Part shown: positions 1 to 8,865 of the stretch, piece after piece | How positions within the stretch are numbered: the stretch's first letter is position 1 | Layout of the letters: each line of letters begins with the position of its first letter | Assembly: GCF_004114935.1 (NCBI RefSeq) | Contig: NZ_CP022221.1 | Location: 6,283,001-6,347,000 of the forward strand | Source: Bradyrhizobium zhanjiangense | GTDB lineage: Bacteria > Pseudomonadota > Alphaproteobacteria > Rhizobiales > Xanthobacteraceae | Direction: 5' to 3' | Length of the DNA stretch: 64,000 bases | Translations under genes and position numbers: made by a program | The notes under the pieces: generated by a model | Told to the model about the DNA's origin: nothing | What the model saw: only the letters and a program-made list of their open reading frames with translations | Database searches by the model: none

Positions 1-683
1 ACGTCACCATCACCGTGCGTCCGGGCGAGCGGCGCGCGGTGCTCGGTTCGAACGGCGCAGGCAAGACCACGCTGTTCAATTGCATCACCGGCGACTTCCC
101 GCCCTCCTCCGGCACCATCCGCTTCTTCGGCGAGGACGTCACGCACTTCCCGCCCTATGAACGCATCCGGCGCGGGTTGCGGCGGACCTATCAGATCTCG
201 GCACTGTTTCCCGGCCTCACCGTGCAGGACAATGTCTATCTCGCTTGCCGCGGCGTCTCGCGCGGACGCTTCTCGTTCCTGCGTCCGGGACAGAACGATG
301 CCCTGATGCATGCGGCGGACAATCTCGTGCAGGCCGTCCATTTGGCCGCCGTGAAGGACCAGCGAGTGGCCGAGCTCGCGCACGGCCAGCAGCGCCAGCT
401 CGAGATCGCGCTCGCGCTCGCGGGCGCCCCGCGCTTCGTCCTGTTCGACGAGCCGGCCGCCGGCCTGTCGCCGACCGAACGGGCCGAGCTGATCGAGATC
501 CTGACCTCACTGCCGGCGCATATCGGCTACATCATCATCGAGCACGACATGGACGTCGCTTTACGCGTCGTCGAAAGCGTCACGATGATGCACAACGGCC
601 GCATCTTCAAGGAAGGCCTGCCGCAGGAGATCCAATCCGATCCCGAGGTGCAGGAGCTCTATCTCGGAGGCGGCCATGAATGA
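1..683 (+). CDS. livG: Branched-chain amino-acid-type ABC transporter ATPase (LivG-like), 5' end cut by window
   Basis: Cytoplasmic ATPase that would power a Liv/HAAT importer together with the next gene's N-terminal ATPase. The frame is open to base 1; the GTG at 15 is not a credible start because the Walker A motif GSNGAGKTT follows only about ten residues later, whereas LivG proteins have about 25-30 residues more before it. Seen: Walker A, an unusual signature LAHGQQRQ in place of LSGGQ, Walker [14 protein letters not shown], and the H-loop IIEHDMD. The visible 226 or so residues are almost the full family length. The stop overlaps the next start (676). The permease and binding-protein genes are presumably upstream, outside the window. 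The substrate is unknown; by context it may not be an amino acid. Confidence 0.93.
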   Translation, partial: VTITVRPGERRAVLGSNGAGKTTLFNCITGDFPPSSGTIRFFGEDVTHFPPYERIRRGLRRTYQISALFPGLTVQDNVYLACRGVSRGRFSFLRPGQNDALMHAADNLVQAVHLAAVKDQRVAELAHGQQRQLEIALALAGAPRFVLFDEPAAGLSPTERAELIEILTSLPAHIGYIIIEHDMDVALRVVESVTMMHNGRIFKEGLPQEIQSDPEVQELYLGGGHE

Positions 684-2886
684 GGTCCGCCGCAGCAAGG
701 CCGCGCTCGAGGTCCGCGGCCTCGATGTCTACTATGGCCACTCGCACGCCCTGCAAGGCGTCGATCTCACCCTGGAGAGCGGCGTGTTCTCCGTCGTCGG
801 CCGCAACGGCATGGGCAAGACCACGCTGTGCAAGGCGATCATGGGTCTGGTGGGCGTGAGCGGCGGCTCGATCCGCGTCCGCGGCGAGGACATCACGCGG
901 CGGGCACCGGCGCAGATCGCCCGGCTCGGCGTCGGCTATGTGCCGCAAGGACGCCGTCTCTGGCGCTCGCTCAGCGTCGACGAGCATTTGCGGCTCGCCG
1001 GCGGCCTGCGGCCTGGCGCCTGGACCGTCGATCGCATCTACGAGACTTTCCCGCGTTTGGCCGAACGCAAGGATCACGGCGGCGGCCAGCTCTCCGGCGG
1101 CGAGCAGCAGATGCTGGCGATCTCACGCGCGCTGCTCACTAATCCGCATCTTCTCATCATGGACGAGCCGACCGAAGGCCTCGCGCCCGTCATCGTGGCG
1201 CAGGTCGAGGAGATGCTGCTGCGGCTTGGTGAGGACGGCGATATGTCCGTGCTCGTGATCGAGCAGAACATCGGCGTCGCCACCGCGATCTCGCGCAACG
1301 TCGCGATCATGGTCAATGGCCGCATCAACCGCATCATCGACTCCGCGCGCCTCGCCGCCGACCGCGAGCTCCAGCAGCGCCTGCTCGGCGTCGGGCTTCA
1401 CGCCGAGCTCGAGCCGGATATCGACGTAGCCGCATCCGCTGACGACACGAAGCCGGCACCGCCGCCACGCCGCGACGGACCGATCCGCATCTACATCTCC
1501 AACCCGACGCTCCCGACTCGATGGTCGCAACCGGCGCCGATCGCCCGTATCGAGGCCGCAGCGCGCACGCTCTCGACGCAAATCGCGCGGCTTGACGAGA
1601 CGACGCGGCGCAAGCGCGAGCCGCTGGCGGCGCAGGCCGCCGGCCCACCCGTCGTGCTGGTCGTCGGCACGCTCGACACCAAGGGCCAGGAGCTGCGCTT
1701 CATCCGCGACATCATCGCGGAAAGCGGCCTGAGGACGCGGCTGGTCGATGTTTCGACCAGTGGCAAGCATTCGTCGTGCGATGTCTCTGCGCAGGAGATC
1801 GCCCTCAACCACGGCCGCGGCGGCTCCGCTGTGTTCGGTCCCGATCGCGGGGCCGCCGTGACCGCGATGGCTGATGCATTTGCCAACTGGCTGCGGCGCC
1901 AGGGCAATGTCGCAGGCGTGATCTCGGCCGGCGGCTCGGGCGCGGCGTCGCTCGTCGCCCCGGGCATGCGCGCGCTTCCCGTCGGCGTGCCCAAGCTGAT
2001 CATTTCCTCCGTCGCCTCGGGCGATGTCGGGCCCTATGTCGGCCCCGCCGACATCACGATGATGTACTCGGTCACCGACGTACAGGGGCTGAACTCGATC
2101 TCGCGCGCGGTGCTGGCCAACGGTGCCAATGCGCTCGCCGGCATGGTCAAGGCGCGGCTCGATGCGCGCGCCGCAACGGCGCGCGAGACCGGCGGCCTGC
2201 CCTCGGTCGGTATCACCATGTTCGGCGTCACCACGCCCGCGGTGCAGAGGATCGCAGCGGAGCTGCGCGACGATTTCGAATGTCTCGTCTTCCATGCCAC
2301 CGGAGTCGGCGGTCGCTCCATGGAGAAGCTCGTCGACTCCGGGCAGCTCGCCGGGGTCATCGACCTCACAACCACCGAGATCTGCGATCTGCTCATGGGC
2401 GGCGTGTTTCCCGCGACGGAAGACCGCTTTGGCGCCATCATCCGCAGCCGCCTGCCCTATGTCGGCTCGGTCGGCGCGCTCGACATGGTCAATTTCGGCG
2501 CGCCCGAGACCATTCCCGAACGCTACCGCGGCCGCAAGTTTCACGTCCACAATCCGCAGGTGACGTTGATGCGGACCACTGCCGAAGAGAATGAGCGCAT
2601 GGGCCGCTGGATCGGCGAACGGCTCAACCAGATGGACGGCCCCGTGCGCTTCTTCCTGCCCGAGGGCGGCGTGTCCGCACTCGATGCGCGCGGCCAGCCA
2701 TTCTGGGATCCGGACGCCGATGCGGCGCTGTTCCGCACGCTGGAGCGCACTGTGCGGCAGACCGGCAACCGCCAGCTCATTCGCGCGCCGAAGAACATCA
2801 ACGATCCCGAGTTCGCCGTCGCCATAGTCGGTGCGTTCCGGACCCTGTTCGGCCGCGCCGGGGCGCGCCGAAGAGTAGCGAGGTGA
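676..2886 (+). CDS. LivF-type ABC ATPase fused to a Tm-1-like (UPF0261) domain
   Basis: A 736-residue two-domain protein. Residues 1-245 are a LivF-like ABC ATPase: Walker [10 protein letters not shown] (42-50), signature LSGGEQQ (139-145), Walker B LLIMDEP (159-165). A proline/alanine-rich linker (about 245-322) leads to a complete UPF0261/Tm-1-like domain starting near residue 326 with [11 protein letters not shown] and running to about 725. UPF0261 proteins are predicted nucleotide-binding proteins of unknown reaction; tomato Tm-1 carries this domain. LivF alone is about 235 residues, so this is a true fusion without stop or frameshift. It overlaps the LivG-like gene by 8 nt and is followed 3 nt later by a TIM-barrel protein. 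The fusion suggests the Tm-1 domain is held at the transporter. Domain calls are firm; function is unknown. Confidence 0.9.
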   Translation: MNEVRRSKAALEVRGLDVYYGHSHALQGVDLTLESGVFSVVGRNGMGKTTLCKAIMGLVGVSGGSIRVRGEDITRRAPAQIARLGVGYVPQGRRLWRSLSVDEHLRLAGGLRPGAWTVDRIYETFPRLAERKDHGGGQLSGGEQQMLAISRALLTNPHLLIMDEPTEGLAPVIVAQVEEMLLRLGEDGDMSVLVIEQNIGVATAISRNVAIMVNGRINRIIDSARLAADRELQQRLLGVGLHAELEPDIDVAASADDTKPAPPPRRDGPIRIYISNPTLPTRWSQPAPIARIEAAARTLSTQIARLDETTRRKREPLAAQAAGPPVVLVVGTLDTKGQELRFIRDIIAESGLRTRLVDVSTSGKHSSCDVSAQEIALNHGRGGSAVFGPDRGAAVTAMADAFANWLRRQGNVAGVISAGGSGAASLVAPGMRALPVGVPKLIISSVASGDVGPYVGPADITMMYSVTDVQGLNSISRAVLANGANALAGMVKARLDARAATARETGGLPSVGITMFGVTTPAVQRIAAELRDDFECLVFHATGVGGRSMEKLVDSGQLAGVIDLTTTEICDLLMGGVFPATEDRFGAIIRSRLPYVGSVGALDMVNFGAPETIPERYRGRKFHVHNPQVTLMRTTAEENERMGRWIGERLNQMDGPVRFFLPEGGVSALDARGQPFWDPDADAALFRTLERTVRQTGNRQLIRAPKNINDPEFAVAIVGAFRTLFGRAGARRRVAR

Positions 2887-2889
2887 CCG

Positions 2890-3723
2890 ATGGCGAGGTT
2901 TGAACGCGCAGCGCTCCTGAAGACGTTTCGCGACATGGCAAGGCGCGGTGAGCCGATCGTCGGTGGCGGCGCCGGCACCGGTCTGTCAGCCAAGTGCGAG
3001 GAAGCCGGCGGCGTCGATCTCATCGTCATCTACAATTCCGGCCGCTACCGGATGGCCGGCCGCGGCTCGCTCGCGGGTCTGATGGCTTACGGCGATGCCA
3101 ACGCCATCGTGCTGGAAATGGCAAACGAAGTGCTGCCGGTGGTGGCGAGAACGCCGGTGCTGGCGGGCGTCAACGGCACCGACCCATTCCGCGACATGGA
3201 CGTGTTTCTCGACCAGTTGAAGGCGCTCGGGTTTGCCGGCGTCCAGAACTTTCCGACCGTCGGCCTGATCGACGGCACGTTCCGCGCCAATCTCGAAGAG
3301 ACCGGCATGTCCTATGCGCTGGAGATCGACATGATCGCCAAGGCGCACGACAAGGACATGCTGACCACCCCCTATGTGTTCAGCGAGAAGGAGGCCGCCG
3401 CGATGGCGATCGCCGGCGCCGACATCATCGTCTGTCACATGGGCCTGACGACCGGCGGTACCATCGGTGCGCAGACCGCGCTGAAGCTCAAGGACTGTCC
3501 CGCGCAGATCGACACCTGGGCGTCCGCTGCGCTCAGCGTCAATCCGGACATCCTGGTGCTCGCTCATGGCGGCCCGATCGCGGATCCCGCCGATGCCAAT
3601 TTCATCATGAAGAACACCCGCCATTGCCATGGCTTCTACGGCGCCTCCTCAATGGAGCGACTGCCCGTGGAGCGGGCGCTGACGGAGCAGGTGCGTCAAT
3701 TCAAGGCGATCGGCGCGCGGTAA
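2890..3723 (+). CDS. TIM-barrel phosphoenolpyruvate hydrolase-like protein
   Basis: A 277-residue cytoplasmic protein of the TIM-barrel signal-transduction / PEP-hydrolase-like family. Seen: N-terminal [11 protein letters not shown], the central [12 protein letters not shown] strand-loop, HMGLTTGG and a C-terminal HGGPIADP, which mark conserved barrel loops. In plant Tm-1 proteins a UPF0261 domain is followed by a barrel of this type in one polypeptide; here the barrel is the gene directly after the UPF0261-containing one, 3 nt downstream, so the two probably act together. The reaction is not established for the family. The ATG at 2890 is preceded by GCGAGGTG, a usable ribosome site overlapping the previous stop. 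Confidence 0.87.
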   Translation: MARFERAALLKTFRDMARRGEPIVGGGAGTGLSAKCEEAGGVDLIVIYNSGRYRMAGRGSLAGLMAYGDANAIVLEMANEVLPVVARTPVLAGVNGTDPFRDMDVFLDQLKALGFAGVQNFPTVGLIDGTFRANLEETGMSYALEIDMIAKAHDKDMLTTPYVFSEKEAAAMAIAGADIIVCHMGLTTGGTIGAQTALKLKDCPAQIDTWASAALSVNPDILVLAHGGPIADPADANFIMKNTRHCHGFYGASSMERLPVERALTEQVRQFKAIGAR

Positions 3724-3748
3724 CGCCGAAGGTACGAGGGAGGGAAAG

Positions 3749-6652
3749 ATGTCGGGGATATTGGTCGGTGAATTGATCCTCTGGCTGATCGTCGCGATCG
3801 TCGTGATCGTGGTTGGCGTCTACATCGTGAACTGGCTTTACCATCGCTCCTCCAAGGAGATTTCGTTCGTCCGCACCGGCTTCCTCGGCGAACGCGTGGT
3901 GATCAACGGCGGCGCCTTCGTGCTGCCGTTCATCCACGATTACACGCCTGTCAACATGAACGTGCTGCCGATGGGCATCGTCCGCTCCAGGCAGGACGCC
4001 GTGATCACCCGCGACCGTATGCGCGTCGACATCGAGGCCGACTTCTACGTCCGGGTGCAGCCGACCCGCGAGGCGGTCTCGATTGCGGCCGCGACGCTCG
4101 GCCGCCGCACCATGGAGCCCGAGCAGCTCCATGCGCTGCTGGCCGGCAAGTTCATCTCCGCGATCCGCTCGGTCGCCTCCGAAATGACCATGGAGGAGAT
4201 GCACGAGCGGCGCGGCGACTATGTCGCACGGGTCAAGACCAACGCGGCGGAGGCGCTGGCGCAGAACGGCCTCGAGCTGGAATCGGTCGCGATCACCGAT
4301 CTCGACCAGACCGACCTGGAGTTCTTCAATCCCTCGAACCGGTTCGACGCCGAAGGCCTGACCCGCCTGATGGAGGATATCGAGGCCAAGCGAAAGCTGC
4401 GCAACGACATCGAGCAGGACTCGATGATCAAGATCCGCTCGCGCAATCTGGAGGCCGAACGGCAGGCGCTCGAGATCGAGCGCGAGAGCGAGACCGCACG
4501 CCTCGAGCAGGAGCGCGACATCGAGATGCGCCGCGCCCTTCAGCGCACCGAAGTTGCCCGCGTACGCGCGCTCCGCGAGACCGAGGCCGAACAGGCGCAG
4601 ATTTCCGCCCGCGAGGCCATCGAGCGCGCCCGCATCGCCAATGACCAGGCGATCGCCGAGGCCCGCATCGCCTCCGAGCGCGAGACCCGCCAGAAGGAGA
4701 TCGAACGGAGTCGCACCATCGAGGAGAAGGAGCTGCTGGCACGCGAAGAGATCGAGAAGACAAGGATCGCCAACCAGCGCTCGATCGACACCAGCCGCAT
4801 CGCTTCGGAGCGCGAGGTGCGCCAGCGCGAGATCGAGCGGATGCGCACGGTCGAGGAAGCCGAGATCGCCGCGCGTGAGGCGATCGAGAAGGCGCGGATC
4901 CAGCAGGACCGCGTCGTCACCGATGCCCGCATCGCCAACGAGGAAGAGACCAGGCGCCGCGAGATCGAGCGCACGCGCGCCGTGGACGAGGCCGAGATCG
5001 CCGCGCGCGAGGCAACGGAGAAGGCCCGCATTGCCCAAACCATGACGGTCAATGTCGAGCGCATCTCCTCGGACGAACGCACTCGCGCGCTCGAGATCCA
5101 GCAGGTGCGAACCATCCAGGAGGCCGAGATCGAGGCTCAGCGCGCGGTCGAAGCCGCCCGCATCGCCCGCGAGCGGACGCTCGCCGCCGAGCGCATCGCC
5201 GCCGAGCAGAACACGCGGCAACTCGAGATCGAGCGCAACCAGGCGCTGGACGTCGCCGGCATCGCCGCGCGCGAGACGACCGAGGCCACGCGCATCGCGC
5301 AGGAGGAGCGCGTGCGCTCGCTGGAGATCGCCCGCAACCGCGCCGTCGAAGAAGCCGATATCGCCTCGCGCGAGGCGATCGAGGCGGCCCGCATCGCCCA
5401 GGAGAAGGCGGTTGCGGCCGAGCGGATCCAGGCCGAGCGCGACACCCGCGCGCTCGAGATCGAGCGGACCGGCGTGCTGGAGGCGGCCGAACTGAAGCGG
5501 CGCGACGCCATCGAGCGCCAACGCATCACGGTCGATCTGGCGCTCGAGGCCGAGCGCATCAACTCCTCGAAGAAGCGCGAAGTGCTCAACATCGAGCAGA
5601 AGAAGGCGATCGAGATCGCCGATGAGGACCGCGTCATCGCGCTGTCGACCAAGAAGTCCGAGCGGATCGACGCCGACCGCCAGGTCCGTCAGGCCGAGAT
5701 CGTCGCGCGCAAGGAGGTCGAGACCACCGACGTCTCGCGCGAGCAGGCGCTGGAAGCCGCCCGTATCGAGCGGCGGCGCGCCATCGAGCAGCTCGAGGTC
5801 GCTCGCGTGCAATCCTTGCAGGAAGCCGAAATCGCCTCCCGCGAGGAAGTGGAGCGCGCCCGCATCGCGTCGGATCGCGGCCTCGACGAAGCCCGCATCG
5901 GCCGCGAGCGCGAGCTGCGCAAGCTCGAAGTCAATCGCGAAAAGGACGTCGAGACGGTGCTGATGGAGAAGGCCATCGCCATCCATCAGAAGTCGCTGGA
6001 GGAGTCGGCGGCTCGCGCTGCCGCCGAGGAAGCGCGCATGCGGGCGACTGAAGCCGCCGAGCGCGTGGTCACCGCGCGCGAGAGCGAGATTGCAAAACGC
6101 CGCAAGACCGTCGAGGTGCTGCTCGCCGAGAAACAGGCCGAGGAGACCCGCATCGCCGCGGAAGCCGAGCGCGTGCGCGCCGCGGTGGAGGCCGAGGCGC
6201 AGCGCATGCTCAACGAGGCCGAGAACGTGCTCACCGACCAGGCGCGCTACTCGCTGTTCCGCAGAAAACTGCTCGACCGCATCGAAGGCATCGTGCGTGA
6301 GAGCGTCAAGCCGATGGAGAAGATCGAGGGCATCCGCATCCTCCAGGTCGATGGCCTCAACGGCAACGGACACGGAAACGGCAATGGCGGCCGCAGCGCC
6401 ACCGACGAGGTGATCGATTCGGCGCTGCGCTACCGCGTCCAGGCGCCGCTGATCGACTCGATCCTGTCGGACATCGGCGTCGAGGGCGGCAGTCTTGCAA
6501 AGATGCCGGGCCTGATCCGCGAGGCCCGCGACATGCAGGGGATCAAGGATTCCGCGCGCAAGAGCGGTGGCGGCGACAAGCCGGCGGCCTCCCCGCCTGC
6601 AGCCGAAGGCGGTGAGCCACCGGCCGAGCGCGGGCCGCGAAAGAAGAGCTGA
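3749..6652 (+). CDS. Giant SPFH/flotillin-like membrane protein with hendecad coiled coil
   Basis: A 967-residue protein, longer than typical bacterial flotillins. Residues 8-30 form one hydrophobic membrane segment; residues about 35-215 are an SPFH (prohibitin homology) domain with the flotillin-like stretch DAVITRDRMRVDIEADFYV. From about 232 to 760 the chain is a charged Ala/Glu/Arg/Ile helix with an 11-residue period; residues 287-583 fall into 44-residue blocks (four hendecads), each starting like AREAIEKARIA. After a C-terminal globular part there is an Asn/Gly linker near 872-882 and a flotillin-like tail. SPFH proteins oligomerise into membrane-bound cages or scaffolds. Its place between the transporter ATPases and a Mo hydroxylase suggests a membrane platform for the pathway (inference). 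GGGAGGGAAAG precedes the ATG. Confidence 0.88.
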   Translation: MSGILVGELILWLIVAIVVIVVGVYIVNWLYHRSSKEISFVRTGFLGERVVINGGAFVLPFIHDYTPVNMNVLPMGIVRSRQDAVITRDRMRVDIEADFYVRVQPTREAVSIAAATLGRRTMEPEQLHALLAGKFISAIRSVASEMTMEEMHERRGDYVARVKTNAAEALAQNGLELESVAITDLDQTDLEFFNPSNRFDAEGLTRLMEDIEAKRKLRNDIEQDSMIKIRSRNLEAERQALEIERESETARLEQERDIEMRRALQRTEVARVRALRETEAEQAQISAREAIERARIANDQAIAEARIASERETRQKEIERSRTIEEKELLAREEIEKTRIANQRSIDTSRIASEREVRQREIERMRTVEEAEIAAREAIEKARIQQDRVVTDARIANEEETRRREIERTRAVDEAEIAAREATEKARIAQTMTVNVERISSDERTRALEIQQVRTIQEAEIEAQRAVEAARIARERTLAAERIAAEQNTRQLEIERNQALDVAGIAARETTEATRIAQEERVRSLEIARNRAVEEADIASREAIEAARIAQEKAVAAERIQAERDTRALEIERTGVLEAAELKRRDAIERQRITVDLALEAERINSSKKREVLNIEQKKAIEIADEDRVIALSTKKSERIDADRQVRQAEIVARKEVETTDVSREQALEAARIERRRAIEQLEVARVQSLQEAEIASREEVERARIASDRGLDEARIGRERELRKLEVNREKDVETVLMEKAIAIHQKSLEESAARAAAEEARMRATEAAERVVTARESEIAKRRKTVEVLLAEKQAEETRIAAEAERVRAAVEAEAQRMLNEAENVLTDQARYSLFRRKLLDRIEGIVRESVKPMEKIEGIRILQVDGLNGNGHGNGNGGRSATDEVIDSALRYRVQAPLIDSILSDIGVEGGSLAKMPGLIREARDMQGIKDSARKSGGGDKPAASPPAAEGGEPPAERGPRKKS
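4607..5497 (+). repeat. In-frame tandem repeat: 44-residue (132-bp) units built of 11-residue hendecads
   Basis: Within the SPFH-like gene, residues 287-583 can be written as seven blocks of 44, 44, 44, 44, 44, 33 and 44 residues. Each 44-block is four 11-mers ending in Ile or Leu at position 10, for example AREAIEKARIQ, QDRVVTDARIA, NEEETRRREIE, RTRAVDEAEIA. The 11-residue register continues with less identity on both sides (about residues 232-286 and 584-760). The 33-residue block looks like loss of one hendecad, consistent with growth and loss by unequal recombination. Confidence 0.85.
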
Positions 6653-6662
6653 GGTCTGACCC

Positions 6663-7100
6663 ATGGCCCGCGTCTACGTCTCAACCGTCGTCAACGCCCG
6701 CAACGACCGCGTCTGGGCGCGGGTGCGCGATTTCAACGGTCTGCCGAACTGGCATCCGGCCATCGCCGAAAGCCGGATCGAGGGCGGCGAGCCCGCCGAC
6801 AAGATCGGCTGCGTCAGGGATTTCCGCCTGCGCAACGGCGACCGCATCCGCGAGAAGCTGCTGGGCCTCTCCGACTACGACATGTTCTGCACCTACTCGA
6901 TCCTGGAATCCCCGATGGGTGTCGAGAACTACGTCGCAACCTTGCGGCTGACACCCGTCACCGACGGCGACCAGACCTTCATGGAATGGACCGCTGAGTT
7001 CGACTGCGCGCCGGAGCGCGAGACCGAGCTCGTCAGTAACATCGGCGGCGGCGTGTTCCAGGGCGGCTTCGATGCCCTGAAGCGCGTGTTCGGAGGTTAG
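6663..7100 (+). CDS. SRPBCC (START/Bet v1-like) family protein, copy 1
   Basis: A 145-residue soluble protein of the polyketide-cyclase/dehydrase-like SRPBCC fold, which makes a hydrophobic ligand cavity. Typical motifs are VWARVRDFNGLPNWHPA near the N terminus, a central DKIGCVRDFRL strand, and a C-terminal amphipathic helix (GGGVFQGGFDALKRVF). The next gene is a clear paralogue. SRPBCC proteins such as CoxG accompany Mo hydroxylases of the CO-dehydrogenase family, where they have been linked to membrane attachment or quinone contact; whether this applies here is not shown. It starts 10 nt after the SPFH gene, with GAGGTCTGACCC before the ATG. Confidence 0.85.
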   Translation: MARVYVSTVVNARNDRVWARVRDFNGLPNWHPAIAESRIEGGEPADKIGCVRDFRLRNGDRIREKLLGLSDYDMFCTYSILESPMGVENYVATLRLTPVTDGDQTFMEWTAEFDCAPERETELVSNIGGGVFQGGFDALKRVFGG

Positions 7101-7102
7101 CC

Positions 7103-7546
7103 GTGCCGCATATCGTCAAAAGCACGATCCTGAGCGCACCGACCGATGCGGTGTGGAGCGTGCTGCGCGATTTCAACGGGCACGACCGCTGGCATCCGGC
7201 GGTTGCGACCTCCTCGATCGAGCGCGCTCATGCTTCCGACAAGATCGGCTGCGTCAGGCGCTTCAAGCTCAAGGACGGCTCCGAGCTGCGCGAACAGTTG
7301 CTGGCTCTTTCCGACCTCGAACAGACCTTCAGCTATTGCCTGCTCGATACCCCGATCCCGATGTTCAATTACGTCGCCCATGTCCGCCTGCTGCCGGTGA
7401 CCGATGGCGACCGTACTTTCTGGCATTGGGAATCGCGCTTCACCACGAAGCCCGAGGACAAGGACCGCATCACCCACATGGTCGCGGAAGACATCTACCA
7501 GGCGGGATTCGAGGCGATCCGCCGCCATCTGAAGGAGGCCGCCTAG
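7103..7546 (+). CDS. SRPBCC family protein, copy 2
   Basis: A 147-residue paralogue of the gene before it: both carry a VW..(L/V)RDFNG...WHPA motif and the string DKIGCVR, and both end in an amphipathic helix (here EDIYQAGFEAIRRHL). The start is GTG at 7103, 2 nt after the preceding stop, with CGGAGG just upstream; an ATG start does not exist nearby. The tandem arrangement points to local duplication and perhaps a heterodimer or two ligands. As with copy 1, the role beside the Mo hydroxylase genes is unknown; a CoxG-like role is one possibility. Confidence 0.84.
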   Translation: MPHIVKSTILSAPTDAVWSVLRDFNGHDRWHPAVATSSIERAHASDKIGCVRRFKLKDGSELREQLLALSDLEQTFSYCLLDTPIPMFNYVAHVRLLPVTDGDRTFWHWESRFTTKPEDKDRITHMVAEDIYQAGFEAIRRHLKEAA

Positions 7547-7548
7547 CC

Positions 7549-8367
7549 ATGGCTGTGACCGTAAAAACCTTTGCCAGCGCCGGCGAAGCGGCCGGGGCAA
7601 TATCCTCGGATCGCAGCGCGCGCTATCTCGGCGGCGGCACGCTGGTGATGCGGGCGCTCAACGAGGGCGACGTCTCGATTTCGACCGTCGTCCGCGCCAG
7701 CGACCAGACGCTGACCCGGATCGATGCGTCCGGACCGCGCATCACGCTGGGCGCCGGCGTCACGTTCGCGAGAATTCTCGGCGAGCGCGACCTCGCTTTC
7801 CTGCACGCGCCCGCCCGTTCGATCGGAGGCCCTGCCGTGCGCAACATGGGCACTGTCGGCGGCAATCTGTTCGCGCCAAACCCCTATGGCGATTTCACCG
7901 TGGCGCTGCTGGCGCTCGACGCCACGGTCGCAGTGCAAGGCGGCTTCGGCGCCCGCGACATCGCGATCGAGGAGTTCCTGCAATCGCGCGAGCGGCAATC
8001 CGGCGCGCTGGTGCTCTCGGTCTCATGCACCCGGCCGGCCAGCGCTGAGGCCTTTCGCTACCGCAAGATTGCCCGCATCAAGCCGAAAGGCGGCTCGGTC
8101 ATCACGCTGGCCGCACACCTGCCGGTCAGTGGCGGGCGCATTGCCGGTGCTCGCATTGCGCTCGGTTCGATGGCGCCGACCCAGATCCGCGCCAAGGCGG
8201 CGGAGCGCGCTCTCGAAGGACGCACGCTCGATGCCGCAAACATCAATGCTGCCGCCTCTGCCGCCGTCGAGGGAACATCGCCCGCCGACAATGCGCTCGG
8301 CAGCGCCTGGTATCGCCGCGAGATCGTCGGCGTCCATCTCCGCCGTTTGCTGTCCGGCCAGGAATAG
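7549..8367 (+). CDS. coxM: Mo hydroxylase FAD-binding subunit (CoxM/CutM-like)
   Basis: A 272-residue medium subunit of a xanthine-oxidase-family enzyme; it takes electrons from the 2Fe-2S subunit and passes them to the acceptor through FAD. Seen: the first FAD loop LGGGTLVMRALNEGD (residues about 25-39), the second loop TVGGNLFAPNPYGD (about 102-115), and a C-terminal CO-dehydrogenase flavoprotein domain from about 180. The ATG at 7549 sits 2 nt after the SRPBCC stop, with AAGGAGGCCG upstream; the frame is open further 5' but that part overlaps the SRPBCC gene. The order M-S-L matches CO-dehydrogenase-type operons. Confidence 0.93.
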   Translation: MAVTVKTFASAGEAAGAISSDRSARYLGGGTLVMRALNEGDVSISTVVRASDQTLTRIDASGPRITLGAGVTFARILGERDLAFLHAPARSIGGPAVRNMGTVGGNLFAPNPYGDFTVALLALDATVAVQGGFGARDIAIEEFLQSRERQSGALVLSVSCTRPASAEAFRYRKIARIKPKGGSVITLAAHLPVSGGRIAGARIALGSMAPTQIRAKAAERALEGRTLDAANINAAASAAVEGTSPADNALGSAWYRREIVGVHLRRLLSGQE

Positions 8368-8379
8368 ACTGGGATCACC

Positions 8380-8856
8380 ATGTCCAAGACGCCTCTGCAA
8401 TTTCGTCACAACGGCCGCGACGTCGCCATCTTCGTCGATGGCGGCACCAACTTGCTGGTCGCCCTGCGCGAGCTGATCGGCGACATGACCCCGAAATTCG
8501 GCTGCGGCCAAGGCGGCTGCGGCACCTGCAGCGTGCTGATCGACGGAGAACTCCACCTCTCCTGTCTGACGCTCGCCGAGACCGTCGCCGGCCGCTCCGT
8601 CGAAACGCTCGACGGCCTCAAGCAGGGCCCGAACCTGCATCCTCTCCAGCGTGCCTTCGCCGATAATTTTGCCGCCCAGTGCGGCTATTGCACGCCGGGC
8701 ATGCTGATGGCCGCAAAGGCGCTGCTCGACCGCAATCCCTCCCCGAGCCGGGCCGACGTGATCGAGGCGATCTCCGGCAACATCTGCCGCTGCACCGGCT
8801 ACGAGCCGATCATCAATGCCATCCTCGTCGCCGCAGGCGGCCGGGCCAGCGCCTGA
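8380..8856 (+). CDS. coxS: Mo hydroxylase 2Fe-2S subunit (CoxS/CutS-like)
   Basis: A 158-residue small subunit carrying two [2Fe-2S] clusters that relay electrons from the Mo site to FAD. The plant-ferredoxin-type cluster uses Cys42, Cys47, Cys50 and Cys62 (CGQGGCGTC then SC). The second, helical-domain cluster uses Cys101, Cys104, Cys136 and Cys138 (CGYC then CRC). Length and spacing are normal for the family and nothing is missing. It lies 12 nt after the FAD subunit and 9 nt before the Mo subunit, so the three form one enzyme. Confidence 0.96.
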   Translation: MSKTPLQFRHNGRDVAIFVDGGTNLLVALRELIGDMTPKFGCGQGGCGTCSVLIDGELHLSCLTLAETVAGRSVETLDGLKQGPNLHPLQRAFADNFAAQCGYCTPGMLMAAKALLDRNPSPSRADVIEAISGNICRCTGYEPIINAILVAAGGRASA

Positions 8857-8865
8857 GGTCAGACC

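Noticed and set aside
1123..2550. Long minus-strand open frame opposite the LivF/Tm-1 fusion
   Set aside because: High GC at third positions keeps the reverse frame open; no motifs are seen, and the plus strand encodes two clear domains.
4607..5497. CRISPR-like or DNA-level satellite array
   Set aside because: The 132-bp periodicity follows codons in one reading frame with many synonymous differences, so it is a protein repeat, not spacer-repeat DNA.
3701..6664. A 987-codon open frame on the minus strand opposite the SPFH-like gene
   Set aside because: It arises from the repetitive Glu/Arg/Ala/Ile codons of the coding strand read in reverse, has no domain or ribosome site, and the plus-strand frame has SPFH homology and operon spacing.
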